From positions 3,658,001 through 3,722,000 of the forward strand of contig NZ_CP049256.1 in NCBI RefSeq assembly GCF_011046485.1: a stretch of 64,000 nt of DNA, in the 5' to 3' direction. Below are positions 54,397 through 62,995 of this stretch, one piece after another. The notes under the pieces are model-generated. The model had not been told where the DNA came from. It saw nothing but the letters and a program-made list of their open reading frames with translations, and did no database searches. The translations under genes were made by a program, and so were the position numbers. The number at the start of each line of letters is the position of its first letter. The stretch's first letter is position 1. This DNA is from Microbacterium sp. 4R-513 (GTDB lineage: Bacteria; Actinomycetota; Actinomycetes; Actinomycetales; Microbacteriaceae).

Positions 54397-54996
54397 CTAC
54401 AGGCCGATCGCCGAGACCGGCGTCGGACCGGACGAGTTCGCGGCCGACGAGTCGAGGTCGCGCAGGTGGCCCTCGATGTAGGTGCGCAGCTGCTGACGGT
54501 AGTCGCGCTCGAACTGGCGCAGCTCCGTGATGCGGCCTTCGAGCGTCGTGCGCTCGCGCTCGAGGCGCGCGAGCTCTTCGCGACCCTTGGTCTCGGCCTC
54601 GGCGACGATCGACGCCGCCTGGGACTGGGCGTCGGCGATGAGCTGATCGCGCTTCGCCTGGCCCTCGGCGACGTGCTCGTCGTGGAGGCGCTGGGCGAGC
54701 TCGATGATGCCCGCGCTCGCGGCGGCCCCACCGGAGCCCTCGACGGCCGGGGCGGGGGTCGGAGCGGGCGCCGGCGCCGGCGTCTCGACGGCCGGAGCGG
54801 GGGCCGCGGCGGCGGGCGCCTGACCGGACTCGTACGCGGCGAGCTTGGCCTTCAGCTCGTCGTTCTCAGCGATGGTCTTGCGCCACTCGACGACGATCTC
54901 ATCCAGGAAGTCGTCGACCTCGTCCGGGTCGAAGCCCTCCTTGAACCGGACGTGCTGGAACTGCTTGGTGACGACGTCATCGGGGGTCAATGCCAT
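54397..54996 (-). CDS. divIVA: DivIVA/Wag31 polar growth protein
   Basis: The 199-residue protein starts MALTPDDVVTKQFQHVRF and KEGFDPDEVDDFLDEIV, the lipid-binding N-terminus of DivIVA; an Ala/Pro-rich linker (APAPAPTPAP) and a long coiled coil (about residues 95-180) follow. It marks the cell pole and directs wall growth in Actinobacteria. It closes the division cluster after sepF and yggT. The stretch 54997-55142 shows no gene. Confidence 0.95.
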   Translation of the reverse strand: MALTPDDVVTKQFQHVRFKEGFDPDEVDDFLDEIVVEWRKTIAENDELKAKLAAYESGQAPAAAAPAPAVETPAPAPAPTPAPAVEGSGGAAASAGIIELAQRLHDEHVAEGQAKRDQLIADAQSQAASIVAEAETKGREELARLERERTTLEGRITELRQFERDYRQQLRTYIEGHLRDLDSSAANSSGPTPVSAIGL

Positions 54997-55142
54997 TGTG
55001 ATTCCTCTTTCGAGCGCTCAGGTCGCCGGCGTGCGGAGCGGTCCCACCCCGGGGCGGGCGGACCGTCCCGGGCAATCATAGTCGCCGCACTTTGGAGGTG
55101 CCACGACGCCGGACGCTGTGCGACACGGTCGGCCCGATACCG

Positions 55143-55442
55143 TCAGCTCGCGATCGACCTCGTGACGGACAGCAGGATGAAGCACAGCAGCATCGTGATC
55201 GCGAACCCGAAATCGATCGCGACCTGGCCGACCCGCAGCGGAGGGATGAAGCGTCGGAAGAGCTTCAGCGGCGGATCGGTGACGGTGTAGACGACCTCGG
55301 CGGCGACGAGTCCCGCACCCTTCGGACGCCACTCCCGGTTGAAGAACGGGATCCAGTCCAGGACGAGCCGGATCAGGAGGAAGAGGATGTAGATGAGCAG
55401 GAGCGTGTTCAGGACCGCCGCGATGACGCGGATGATGTCCAC
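55143..55442 (-). CDS. YggT-family membrane protein
   Basis: The 99-residue GTG-started protein has two membrane helices and the motif DPPLKLFRRFIPPLR of YggT. It usually lies beside sepF in Gram-positives, as here, with 4 bases between. Its role is in membrane or division-site assembly, not settled. Confidence 0.93.
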   Translation of the reverse strand: MDIIRVIAAVLNTLLLIYILFLLIRLVLDWIPFFNREWRPKGAGLVAAEVVYTVTDPPLKLFRRFIPPLRVGQVAIDFGFAITMLLCFILLSVTRSIAS

Positions 55443-55446
55443 GGTG

Positions 55447-55908
55447 CTACGGCGCGAAGGGGACCGACTCGGCGTCGGCCTGCGCGACAGCGCCGTCACC
55501 CGAGACGCTGACGCTCTCCGGCGAGAGCAGGAAGACCTTGCTCGTCACGCGCTCGATGCGTCCGTACAGGCCGAGTGAGAGGCCGCTCGCGAAGTCGATC
55601 AGCCGCCGCGCGTCGGCGTCCGACATCTGCGACAGATTGATGATGACGGGGATGCCGTCACGGAAGTTCTCGGCGATGACCTGTGCGTCGCGGTACTGCT
55701 TCGGGTGGACCGTCAGGATCTCGCTGATCGCGGACGGCGCCGGCTGGCGCACGACGGCGGGACGGTGCAGCGGGGTCACCGGAGCAGCCGCCTTCTCGAC
55801 AGGCTGGAGGCTCTTGCGGGCCGTGGGCTGGGGCGCAGGCTCTTCGTACACTTCTTCCTCGTCTGCGAGTCCGAGATAGACCATGGTCTTCTTGAGCGGG
55901 TTCGACAT
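55447..55908 (-). CDS. sepF: SepF cell-division protein
   Basis: The 153-residue FtsZ anchor has an amphipathic N-terminus ([19 protein letters not shown]) and a C-terminal SepF domain ([38 protein letters not shown]). ATG 55908 has GGAGG five bases upstream. It tethers FtsZ to the membrane in Actinobacteria. Confidence 0.96.
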   Translation of the reverse strand: MSNPLKKTMVYLGLADEEEVYEEPAPQPTARKSLQPVEKAAAPVTPLHRPAVVRQPAPSAISEILTVHPKQYRDAQVIAENFRDGIPVIINLSQMSDADARRLIDFASGLSLGLYGRIERVTSKVFLLSPESVSVSGDGAVAQADAESVPFAP

Positions 55909-55951
55909 CGCATCCTCCGTGTTGCTCGCCGTTGGCTCGTCCATTCCGAGG

Positions 55952-56641
55952 TTAACCGTGTGCGGGCCTCGGGCCCGTGATTGCGGAGCCGATCCGCAGG
56001 TGTGTCGCACCGGCGGCGATCGCCTCGGCGAAATCGGCCGTCATACCCGCGGAGATCCAGGTCGCGTCGGGCACGACGGCACGCAGTCGCTCGCTGCACA
56101 CCGCCAGGCGCTCGAACGCCGGGGTGGGGGGCTCGTCGAGCGGCGCGACCCCCATCACCCCGCGCACGCGCAGAGTCGGGCACCCTGCGGTATGGGTCGC
56201 GAGCTCTTCGAGGCCGTCGGGAGCGACGCCCCCGCGGCCCGGATCGTCGGTGAGGTTGACCTGCAGCAGCACGTCGAGTCGCGGCATCCCCTCTCCGGCC
56301 GCATCGAGGGCGGTGGCGAGTCGCGCGCGGTCGACCGAGTGGACGACGGATGCCGCTGCCCGGATCGCCCGCGCCTTGTTCGTCTGCGCCTGCCCGATGA
56401 AGTGCCACGCGAGGCCCTCGTGCTCGCCGACGGCGCGCTGCTTCTCGGTCAGCTCCTGCTGCCGGTTCTCGCCCACATCGCGCACGCCGAGGGCATAGAG
56501 CTCGTCGACGAGTGACGCGGGGTGGAACTTCGTCACGACGATGCGGGTCAACGCGCGCGGATCGCGGCCCGCCGCCATTGCGGCGTCCGCGATCCGGGCG
56601 TCGACCTCCGCGAGACGCTCAGCGAGCGACGCATGGTTCAC
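55952..56641 (-). CDS. YggS-family PLP-homeostasis protein
   Basis: The 229-residue PLP-binding protein has the cofactor Lys in [12 protein letters not shown] and the phosphate-binding regions NRQQELTEK and [12 protein letters not shown]. It balances vitamin B6 and amino acid pools. It lies between ftsZ and sepF, its usual place. It contains an intact six-G run (56126-56131). Confidence 0.94.
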   Translation of the reverse strand: MNHASLAERLAEVDARIADAAMAAGRDPRALTRIVVTKFHPASLVDELYALGVRDVGENRQQELTEKQRAVGEHEGLAWHFIGQAQTNKARAIRAAASVVHSVDRARLATALDAAGEGMPRLDVLLQVNLTDDPGRGGVAPDGLEELATHTAGCPTLRVRGVMGVAPLDEPPTPAFERLAVCSERLRAVVPDATWISAGMTADFAEAIAAGATHLRIGSAITGPRPAHG

Positions 56642-56666
56642 GGCGGTCCCTGAGCGTGTCGAGGTG

Positions 56667-57807
56667 TTACTTCAGGAAGTCGGGGATGTCGAGGTCGTCG
56701 TCGCCGAACGCCGAGTCGTAGCTCGAGTCCGCCGCGACGCTGACCGACACCGGCTCCTTGTCGAAGTCCTTCGCGACCTCGTCGGCAGGCGTCGTCGGGA
56801 GCGCCGGTGCGACCGGAGCCACACGGGCGGCCACGATCGGCTCGATGCGGGTCTGCGGCTCGCCGCCGTCGAACCCCGCCGCGATGACCGTGACGCGCAC
56901 CTCGTCGCCGAGGGTGTCGTCGATGACCGTGCCGAAGATGATGTTGGCCTCGGGGTGCGCGGCCTCCTTCACCAGCTGCGCCGCATCGTTGATCTCGAAG
57001 ATGCCGAGGTTGGATCCGCCCTGGATCGACAGCAGCACGCCGTGCGCACCCTCGATCGAGGCCTCGAGCAGGGGCGATTCGACCGCAAGCTCGGCGGCCT
57101 TGATCGCCCGGTCGGCGCCGCGTGCCGAGCCGATGCCCATGAGGGCCGAGCCCGCGCCCTGCATCACCGACTTGACGTCGGCGAAGTCGAGGTTGATGAG
57201 ACCCGGCGTCGTGATGAGATCGGTGATGCCCTGCACACCGGCGAGGAGCACCTGGTCGGCCGTCGCGAACGCCTCGATCATCGAGATGCCGCGATCGCTG
57301 ATCTCGAGCAGCCGGTCGTTCGGCACGACGATGAGGGTGTCGACCTCTTCCTTGAGCTTCGCGACGCCCGTCTCGGCCTGGCTCTGCCGACGGCGACCCT
57401 CGAACGAGAAGGGCTTCGTGACGACACCGATGGTCAGGGCTCCGATCGACTTCGCGATCTTCGCGACGACGGGTGCGCCGCCGGTGCCCGTGCCACCGCC
57501 TTCCCCAGCGGTGACGAAGACCATGTCGGCACCCCGCAGGGCCTCTTCGATCTCTTCTGCGTGGTCCTCCGCGGCACGACGACCCACTTCGGGGTCTGCG
57601 CCCGCGCCGAGCCCCCCGCGTGAGCTCGCGCCCCACGTCGAGCTTGACGTCGGCGTCGCTCATGAGCAGCGCCTGCGCGTCGGTGTTGATCGCGATGAAC
57701 TCCACGCCCCGCAGACCCAGCTCGATCATGCGGTTGACCGCGTTGACGCCGCCGCCGCCGACGCCGACGACCTTGATCACGGCGAGGTAGTTCTGGTTCT
57801 GGCTCAT
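56667..57807 (-). CDS. ftsZ: Cell-division GTPase FtsZ, apparent frameshift
   Basis: The tubulin homologue FtsZ forms the division ring. It starts [20 protein letters not shown] at ATG 57807. After VGRELTRG the frame breaks in a run of six C at 57612-57617. Deleting one base continues [21 protein letters not shown], the normal family sequence, then [12 protein letters not shown] (tubulin signature), [11 protein letters not shown] and NLDFADV, and the C-terminal tail [11 protein letters not shown] that binds SepF/FtsA-type partners. The restored protein has 379 residues. Because ftsZ is essential for normal division, the break is almost surely an assembly error. Confidence 0.95.
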
Positions 57808-57842
57808 GCCGGCCTCCGTCTTCCCGAACCTGAAACCTTAAA

Positions 57843-57882
57843 CCTCTAGTAGAGGTGTAAAGAATTGCTCGGTATGCAATTC
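57843..57882. promoter_or_regulatory. Inverted repeats in AT-richer region upstream of ftsZ
   Basis: The 212-base gap between ftsQ and ftsZ has CCTCT-agt-AGAGG (57843-57855) and GAATTGC-tcggtat-GCAATTC (57862-57882) in DNA of clearly lower G+C than the surroundings, 36-75 nt before the ftsZ start. This is where ftsZ promoters lie in related bacteria; no clear -35/-10 pair can be fixed. Confidence 0.45.
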
Positions 57883-58019
57883 CTCGAGTTCGAAGGTAAG
57901 CGGCGGGTCCGGCCACACCCGCCTCCGCGTGGGCGTGTCGCGACATCCCCGTCCGGATCCGTCGCGCGATGCGAAGGCGAGACGCTCTCCGCGCCCGGAG
58001 GGGGTGCGAGGGCGGGTCG

Positions 58020-59075
58020 TCAGCGAACGACGACCGCCCGCGGCGACGACACGTCGTACGCCGTGACCGACTCGGGCGGGCGGGATTGCATGACCTTCTC
58101 GAGGACCAGGGCCTTCATCGCCGACTCATCGGCGCTGCCCCAGATCACCTGCGTGTCGGTGCCGCCGAGGGTCAGGGTGACGTCGTCGGGGGTGGATGCC
58201 GAGACCGCCGTGACCTGGTCGCGGATCGTCGCGGGCAAGGCGCGCATGACCTCTCCCACGGCGTCGAAGGCGGACGACGTCGTGCCGCCCTGGATCGACA
58301 GCAGCGGGCGGCCGGGTGCGGGACTCTCGGTCGTCGAGAGTGCGACGCCTGCCGCGTCGACGAGGGTGAACCCCGCGTCGGTCTCCAGCAGCCCGATGGG
58401 CAGGCGCTCGACGATACGGACGACGAGCTCGTGCGGAGGCCGGGCCTCGAGCGAGTACGACTGCACGAGGGGGAACGCGATGAGCGCGGCCTTCACGGCG
58501 CTCTCGTCGACGAGCGGGAGCGGGGTTCCGAGCTGGTCGTCGAGGGCGTCCTCGACGGCACCGGCATCGAGCAGCGAGGTGCCCACGACCCGCACCTTCT
58601 CGACCGCGAACAGCGGGCTGTAGGCGGCGGCGAGCGTCGTCAGGACGAGAAGCAGGAGGGATGCCGCGACCCCGATCCAGATCATGCGCCGGCGGCGCTG
58701 CCGCACGGTGAAGCGACGCACCTCGGCGCGCAGCGCCTTGCGGCGTGCCCGCGCCGCTCGCCACACATCGCGAACTCCGATCGGCGTGGCGCCGCCTTGG
58801 CCCGACTCACCGTCGATGGGCGGCTCATCCTCGCCTCCGGCCGTCTCGCCGGGTGCCTGAAGCGGGATGACGGGCGCGAGCAGCGCCTCATCCGGGCGCG
58901 AGATCGTCACCCCGGGGGCGGGCTCGAACGTCTCGGCGCGGAGTTCGCGCGACGCGTCGACCGGCACCGCTCCGGGCGCGACCCGCGCTCCTGTCGCAGG
59001 CTCGGACGTCTCCCCCGCCGCGCGCTCATCGGCGGGAGGACGCGCGGTCGGCGGGAGCGGTGAGGGCCGGCGCAT
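58020..59075 (-). CDS. ftsQ: FtsQ-type division protein with POTRA domain
   Basis: The 351-residue bitopic protein has a cytoplasmic N-terminus of about 130 residues rich in Pro, Ala and Glu, one membrane helix (RMIWIGVAASLLLLVLTTLAAAY), a POTRA domain (LFAVEKVRVVGTSLLDAGAV) and a beta domain (EARPPHELVVRIVERLPIGLL). It links divisome parts. It lies between murC and ftsZ as in other Actinobacteria. Confidence 0.94.
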   Translation of the reverse strand: MRRPSPLPPTARPPADERAAGETSEPATGARVAPGAVPVDASRELRAETFEPAPGVTISRPDEALLAPVIPLQAPGETAGGEDEPPIDGESGQGGATPIGVRDVWRAARARRKALRAEVRRFTVRQRRRRMIWIGVAASLLLLVLTTLAAAYSPLFAVEKVRVVGTSLLDAGAVEDALDDQLGTPLPLVDESAVKAALIAFPLVQSYSLEARPPHELVVRIVERLPIGLLETDAGFTLVDAAGVALSTTESPAPGRPLLSIQGGTTSSAFDAVGEVMRALPATIRDQVTAVSASTPDDVTLTLGGTDTQVIWGSADESAMKALVLEKVMQSRPPESVTAYDVSSPRAVVVR

Positions 59076-59079
59076 CCGG

Positions 59080-60483
59080 TCACTCCCCGGGCGTCCGCGT
59101 GAGCGAGTCGAGCACCTGCGGGATGATCTGGTAGACGTTCCCGCAGCCGAGCGTGATGACGAAGTCGCCGTCGCGCGCGACGGAAGCGGTGTACTGCGCA
59201 GCCGAGTCCCAGTCCGCGACGAAGTGCACGTGCGACGGGTCGTGGAACGCCCCGCTGACGAGCTCGCCGGTCACGCCAGGGATGGGGTCCTCCCGCGCGC
59301 CGTAGACGTCGAGCACGACAGTGTGATCGGCGAGGCCCTCGAGCACCTCGGCGAACTCGCGATACATGTGCTGCGTCCGCGAGTAGGTGTGCGGCTGGTG
59401 GAGCGCGATGATCCTTCCATCGCCGACCACCGTGCGCGCGGCGCTTAGGGCGGCGGCGACCTCCGTCGGGTGGTGCGCGTAATCGTCGTAGACGCTGACC
59501 CCACGGGCGACGCCGTGCAGCTCGAAGCGGCGCACGGTCCCGGCGAACTCCTCGACCGCGCCGACGGATGCCGCGAGGTCGAAGCCGAGCGTGAGGAGCA
59601 CCGCGACGACTCCGGCCGCGTTGATCGCGTTGTGCTCTCCGGGGATCTGCAGCCGCGCGTCGACCGACTCGCCCCGGTAGGTGATCGTGAAGGCGACGGG
59701 ACCGGCGGTGCGGATGTCCGAGATGCGGACGTCCGCGGCATCCGTGGTCCCGAACGTCACGACGTGCGGATGCCTGATCGCGGCGGCCACGCGGCGCGCG
59801 CCCGGATCGTCGGCCGAGATGACGACGGCCTCGCGAGCCTCGTCGGCGAACTTCGCGAACCCCTCGTAGAACGCGTCGTCCGATCCCCAGTGGTCCAGAT
59901 GATCGGGGTCGACGTTCGTGATGAATGCGATCGAGGTGTCGTAGAGGAGGAACGTGCCGTCGGACTCGTCGGCCTCGATCACGAAGAGCTCATCGGTGCC
60001 GGTGCCGCTCGAGACGCCCAGGTCGGCGACGATGCCGCCGCTGACGAAGGTGGGCTCGGTGTCGAGGCTCTTGAGCGCCGTCACGATCATGCCCGTCGAG
60101 GTCGTCTTGCCGTGAGCGCCCGCGACGGAGACGAGCCGGCGTCCGCCGATGAGCCAGTAGAGCGCCTGCGAACGGTGGATGACGTGCAGCCCGCGCTGCT
60201 TGGCGAGCACGAACTCGGGGTTCTCGGGCCAGATCGCGCCGGTGTGGACGACGGTGTCGACGTCGTCGGCGAGGTTCGCGGCATCGTGCCCGACGTGCAC
60301 GGTCGCCCCTTGGGCCGCCAGCTCGCGCAGCACGGGGCTGTCGGCGCGGTCGGAGCCGGACACGCGGATGCCCCGCTCGAGGAACATACGGGCCAGGCCC
60401 GACATCCCGGAGCCGCCGATTCCGATGAAGTGCGCGGCCTCGATGTTCTCGGGAATGGGGAGGCTCAGGTCGGGTCTGATCAT
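59080..60483 (-). CDS. murC: UDP-N-acetylmuramate-L-alanine ligase
   Basis: The 467-residue Mur ligase joins L-alanine to UDP-MurNAc. It has the N-terminal nucleotide motif [20 protein letters not shown], the P-loop [25 protein letters not shown] and [12 protein letters not shown]. It lies between murG and ftsQ, spaced 62 nt from murG. Confidence 0.97.
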   Translation of the reverse strand: MIRPDLSLPIPENIEAAHFIGIGGSGMSGLARMFLERGIRVSGSDRADSPVLRELAAQGATVHVGHDAANLADDVDTVVHTGAIWPENPEFVLAKQRGLHVIHRSQALYWLIGGRRLVSVAGAHGKTTSTGMIVTALKSLDTEPTFVSGGIVADLGVSSGTGTDELFVIEADESDGTFLLYDTSIAFITNVDPDHLDHWGSDDAFYEGFAKFADEAREAVVISADDPGARRVAAAIRHPHVVTFGTTDAADVRISDIRTAGPVAFTITYRGESVDARLQIPGEHNAINAAGVVAVLLTLGFDLAASVGAVEEFAGTVRRFELHGVARGVSVYDDYAHHPTEVAAALSAARTVVGDGRIIALHQPHTYSRTQHMYREFAEVLEGLADHTVVLDVYGAREDPIPGVTGELVSGAFHDPSHVHFVADWDSAAQYTASVARDGDFVITLGCGNVYQIIPQVLDSLTRTPGE

Positions 60484-60545
60484 GACCCGTCAATCCTAGG
60501 TCGGCGTCGACGGCCGGGCGGTCCGGCGGCCCGCGCGCCGCCTTC

Positions 60546-61673
60546 TCAGCGCCCGAGCGCCTCGTCGATCATCGCGACGACGTTCTCGGTTCCCGATCGT
60601 GTGCCGACGGATGCCGCGGCCCGCGCCATCCGTTCGCGTCGAGCCGCATCGGCGAGCAGCGGGACGACCTCGCTCCGCACCCGGTCGGGCGTGAACTCGG
60701 CGTCGGGGATGAGGATCGCGGCGCCCGCCCGGACCGCGGACCCGGCGTTGAGCGCCTGCTCGCCGTTGCCGACGGCGTACGGCACGTATGCGGCCGGGAT
60801 GCCGAGGGCGCTGATCTCGCTCACGGTGGCCGCCCCGGCGCGCGACACGATGAAGTCGGCGAGCGAGAACGCCAGATCCATGCGGTCGACGTAGCGCTGC
60901 AACGAATACCCCTCGACTCCGGGATCGGCGAGCTGCGACTTCTCCCCCGTCACGTGGAGCAGCTGCCAGCCCGCGTCGAGCACGTCCTGCCACGCCCCGC
61001 CGAAGGCGTCGTTGAGGCGCTGGGCGCCGAGCGATCCCCCGAACACGAGCAGCGTGGGACGCCCCGCATCGAGACCGAAGTGCGCGCCGGCCTCGGCTCG
61101 GTGCGCATCGCGGTCGAGCGCGACGATCTCGCGGCGCAGCGGCATCCCCACCACGCGGCCGCGCGTGAGCGGCGTCCCCTCGAACGCGACACCGACTCCG
61201 GCCGCCCGCCGTGCGCCGAGGACGTTGGCGAGCCCCGGCCGGGCATTCGCCTCGTGCACCACGAACGGAATCCCCTCACGCCGCGCCGCGACATAGGCAG
61301 GCGCCGACGCGTAGCCGCCGAAGCCGACGACGACGTCGACGCGGCGCTCCTTCACCTGCCGGCGCACCTGCGCGATCGCCCGGCGGAACCGGTTCGGGAA
61401 GGCCGCCGCATCCCGATTCGGCCGTCGCGGGAACGGGACCTTGTCCACGATGAGGAGCTCGTACCCGCGGAGTGGGACGAGGCGCGCCTCGAGCCCCTCG
61501 CGCGTTCCGAGGACGAGCACTTCGGCGTCGGGCTCCCGCTCCCTCAGAGCGTCGGCGACGGCGAGGAGCGGATTGACGTGGCCGGCGGTACCGCCTCCGG
61601 CGAGGAGGTAGGTGCGGCCTCCGGTCCGATCGAGCTCTTCGTTCGTTCCACCGTCGGTCGCGCCATCCGTCAC
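60546..61673 (-). CDS. murG: UDP-GlcNAc:lipid I N-acetylglucosaminyltransferase
   Basis: The 375-residue peripheral GT-B enzyme adds GlcNAc to lipid I. It has YLLAGGGTAGHVNPLLAVA, VVGFGGYASAPAYVAA, VHEANARPGLANVLGAR, LVFGGSLGAQRLNDA and SRAGAATVSEISALGIPAAYVPY. GTG 61673 overlaps the ftsW stop by 4 nt (GTGA). Confidence 0.97.
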   Translation of the reverse strand: MTDGATDGGTNEELDRTGGRTYLLAGGGTAGHVNPLLAVADALREREPDAEVLVLGTREGLEARLVPLRGYELLIVDKVPFPRRPNRDAAAFPNRFRRAIAQVRRQVKERRVDVVVGFGGYASAPAYVAARREGIPFVVHEANARPGLANVLGARRAAGVGVAFEGTPLTRGRVVGMPLRREIVALDRDAHRAEAGAHFGLDAGRPTLLVFGGSLGAQRLNDAFGGAWQDVLDAGWQLLHVTGEKSQLADPGVEGYSLQRYVDRMDLAFSLADFIVSRAGAATVSEISALGIPAAYVPYAVGNGEQALNAGSAVRAGAAILIPDAEFTPDRVRSEVVPLLADAARRERMARAAASVGTRSGTENVVAMIDEALGR

Positions 61674-62995
61674 CCTGGAATCTTCGCACGAGCCGCGCGG
61701 GGGGCTCGTGCTCGGGATGCCTGGCCCCGGCGCTGCGCGGTCGCCACCGGGAGCGTCCGGGCGAACGACAGGAGCACCCCGCAGGCGACGAGCACGGAGA
61801 GGAGCGAGGTGCCTCCCTGCGACATGAACGGCAGCGGGACGCCCAGCACGGGGAAGACCCGGAGGACGACGCCGATGTTGATGAGCGCCTGGCCGACGAT
61901 CCACACCGTGATGGCACCCGCGACGATGCGGACGAACGGGTCGTCGGTCTTGCGCACGATGTGGAACGCGCCGACGGCGAAGAGCGCGAACAGCCCCAGC
62001 ACGACGATGCACCCGATGAGCCCGAGCTCCTCGCCGACGATGGCGAAGATGTAGTCGTTCGCTGCCGCGGGGAGCCAGTCGTACTTCTCCTTGGAGTTGC
62101 CGAGGCCGAGCCCGAAGATGCCGCCGCCCGCGAGGCCCCAGATGCCGTGGAGCGGCTGGTAGCAGGAGTTGAAGTAATCCGCGAGGCAGTTCGCATCGAG
62201 GAAGCTCATGATGCGGTGCATGCGGTTGGGGCTCGTCACGGCGAATGCCGCGGCCCCGACGATCCCGAGCAGGAGCGGGAGGATGAAGATGCGGAGCTTG
62301 ACGCCCGAGAAGAACAGCGCGCCGAGGGCGACGAGGGCGATGACCATGGCGGTGCCCATGTCGTCGCCGGCCATGACCGCGGCGAGCACGAGGAGCGTCA
62401 CCGGGACGAGCGGGATGAAGACGTGCGTCCACGACCCCAGGAGCGTCCGCTTGCGGAACAGCACGTAGCCGATCCACAGCGCGAGCGCGAGTTTGAGGAA
62501 CTCTGCGGGCTGGGCCTGCACGCCGCCGATCGAGATCCAGTTGCGGTTTCCGTTGGCTTCCACGCCGAGGGGCGTGAAGACGAGCATCTGGAAGAGCAGC
62601 GCGAAGATGAGGGCCGGCCACGCCGCGCGCTTCCAGAACTGGATGGGAAGGCGGCTCGCGATGAGCATGAGCGGGATGCCGATGAGGGCGAAGACCGCCT
62701 GCTTGAGCACCGCCTCGTAGGGCGCCTCGCCCCGGGCGGTGGCCGTCGCCGAGGTCGCCGACAGGATCATGACGAGCCCGAAGCCCGTGAGCATGAGCGC
62801 CGTCGACGTGATGAGCAGGAACTCGCTCGGCACGGGGGCGAAGACCTTGCCGAGATGCACGCGGGCGGCGAGCCCCCGTCTGCTCTTGACGGCTTCCGTG
62901 TCCGGCCGCGAAGCGGTTCCGGCCGACGATGTGGCGGCGGTGGCGTCAGGCCTCTTCGCCGCCGGTCGGGTCGGTGTCGTCGTCGTGCTCGCCAT
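61670..62995 (-). CDS. ftsW: SEDS-family peptidoglycan glycosyltransferase
   Basis: The 441-residue membrane protein polymerises septal glycan chains with its partner penicillin-binding protein. It has about ten helices and the SEDS signature GNRNWISIGGVQAQPAEFLKLAL, FVKL-like regions and PFMSQGGTSLLSVLVACG. ATG 62995 overlaps the 3' end of murD by 50 nt; no later in-frame start is near. It contains an intact six-G run (61699-61704). Confidence 0.95.
   Translation of the reverse strand: MASTTTTPTRPAAKRPDATAATSSAGTASRPDTEAVKSRRGLAARVHLGKVFAPVPSEFLLITSTALMLTGFGLVMILSATSATATARGEAPYEAVLKQAVFALIGIPLMLIASRLPIQFWKRAAWPALIFALLFQMLVFTPLGVEANGNRNWISIGGVQAQPAEFLKLALALWIGYVLFRKRTLLGSWTHVFIPLVPVTLLVLAAVMAGDDMGTAMVIALVALGALFFSGVKLRIFILPLLLGIVGAAAFAVTSPNRMHRIMSFLDANCLADYFNSCYQPLHGIWGLAGGGIFGLGLGNSKEKYDWLPAAANDYIFAIVGEELGLIGCIVVLGLFALFAVGAFHIVRKTDDPFVRIVAGAITVWIVGQALINIGVVLRVFPVLGVPLPFMSQGGTSLLSVLVACGVLLSFARTLPVATAQRRGQASRARAPRAARAKIPG

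Noticed and set aside
57612..57617. Phase-variable or programmed frameshifting at the G/C runs
   Set aside because: An on/off switch in ftsZ is implausible, there is no slippery-site plus structure context, and the same single-base insertion recurs in unrelated genes.
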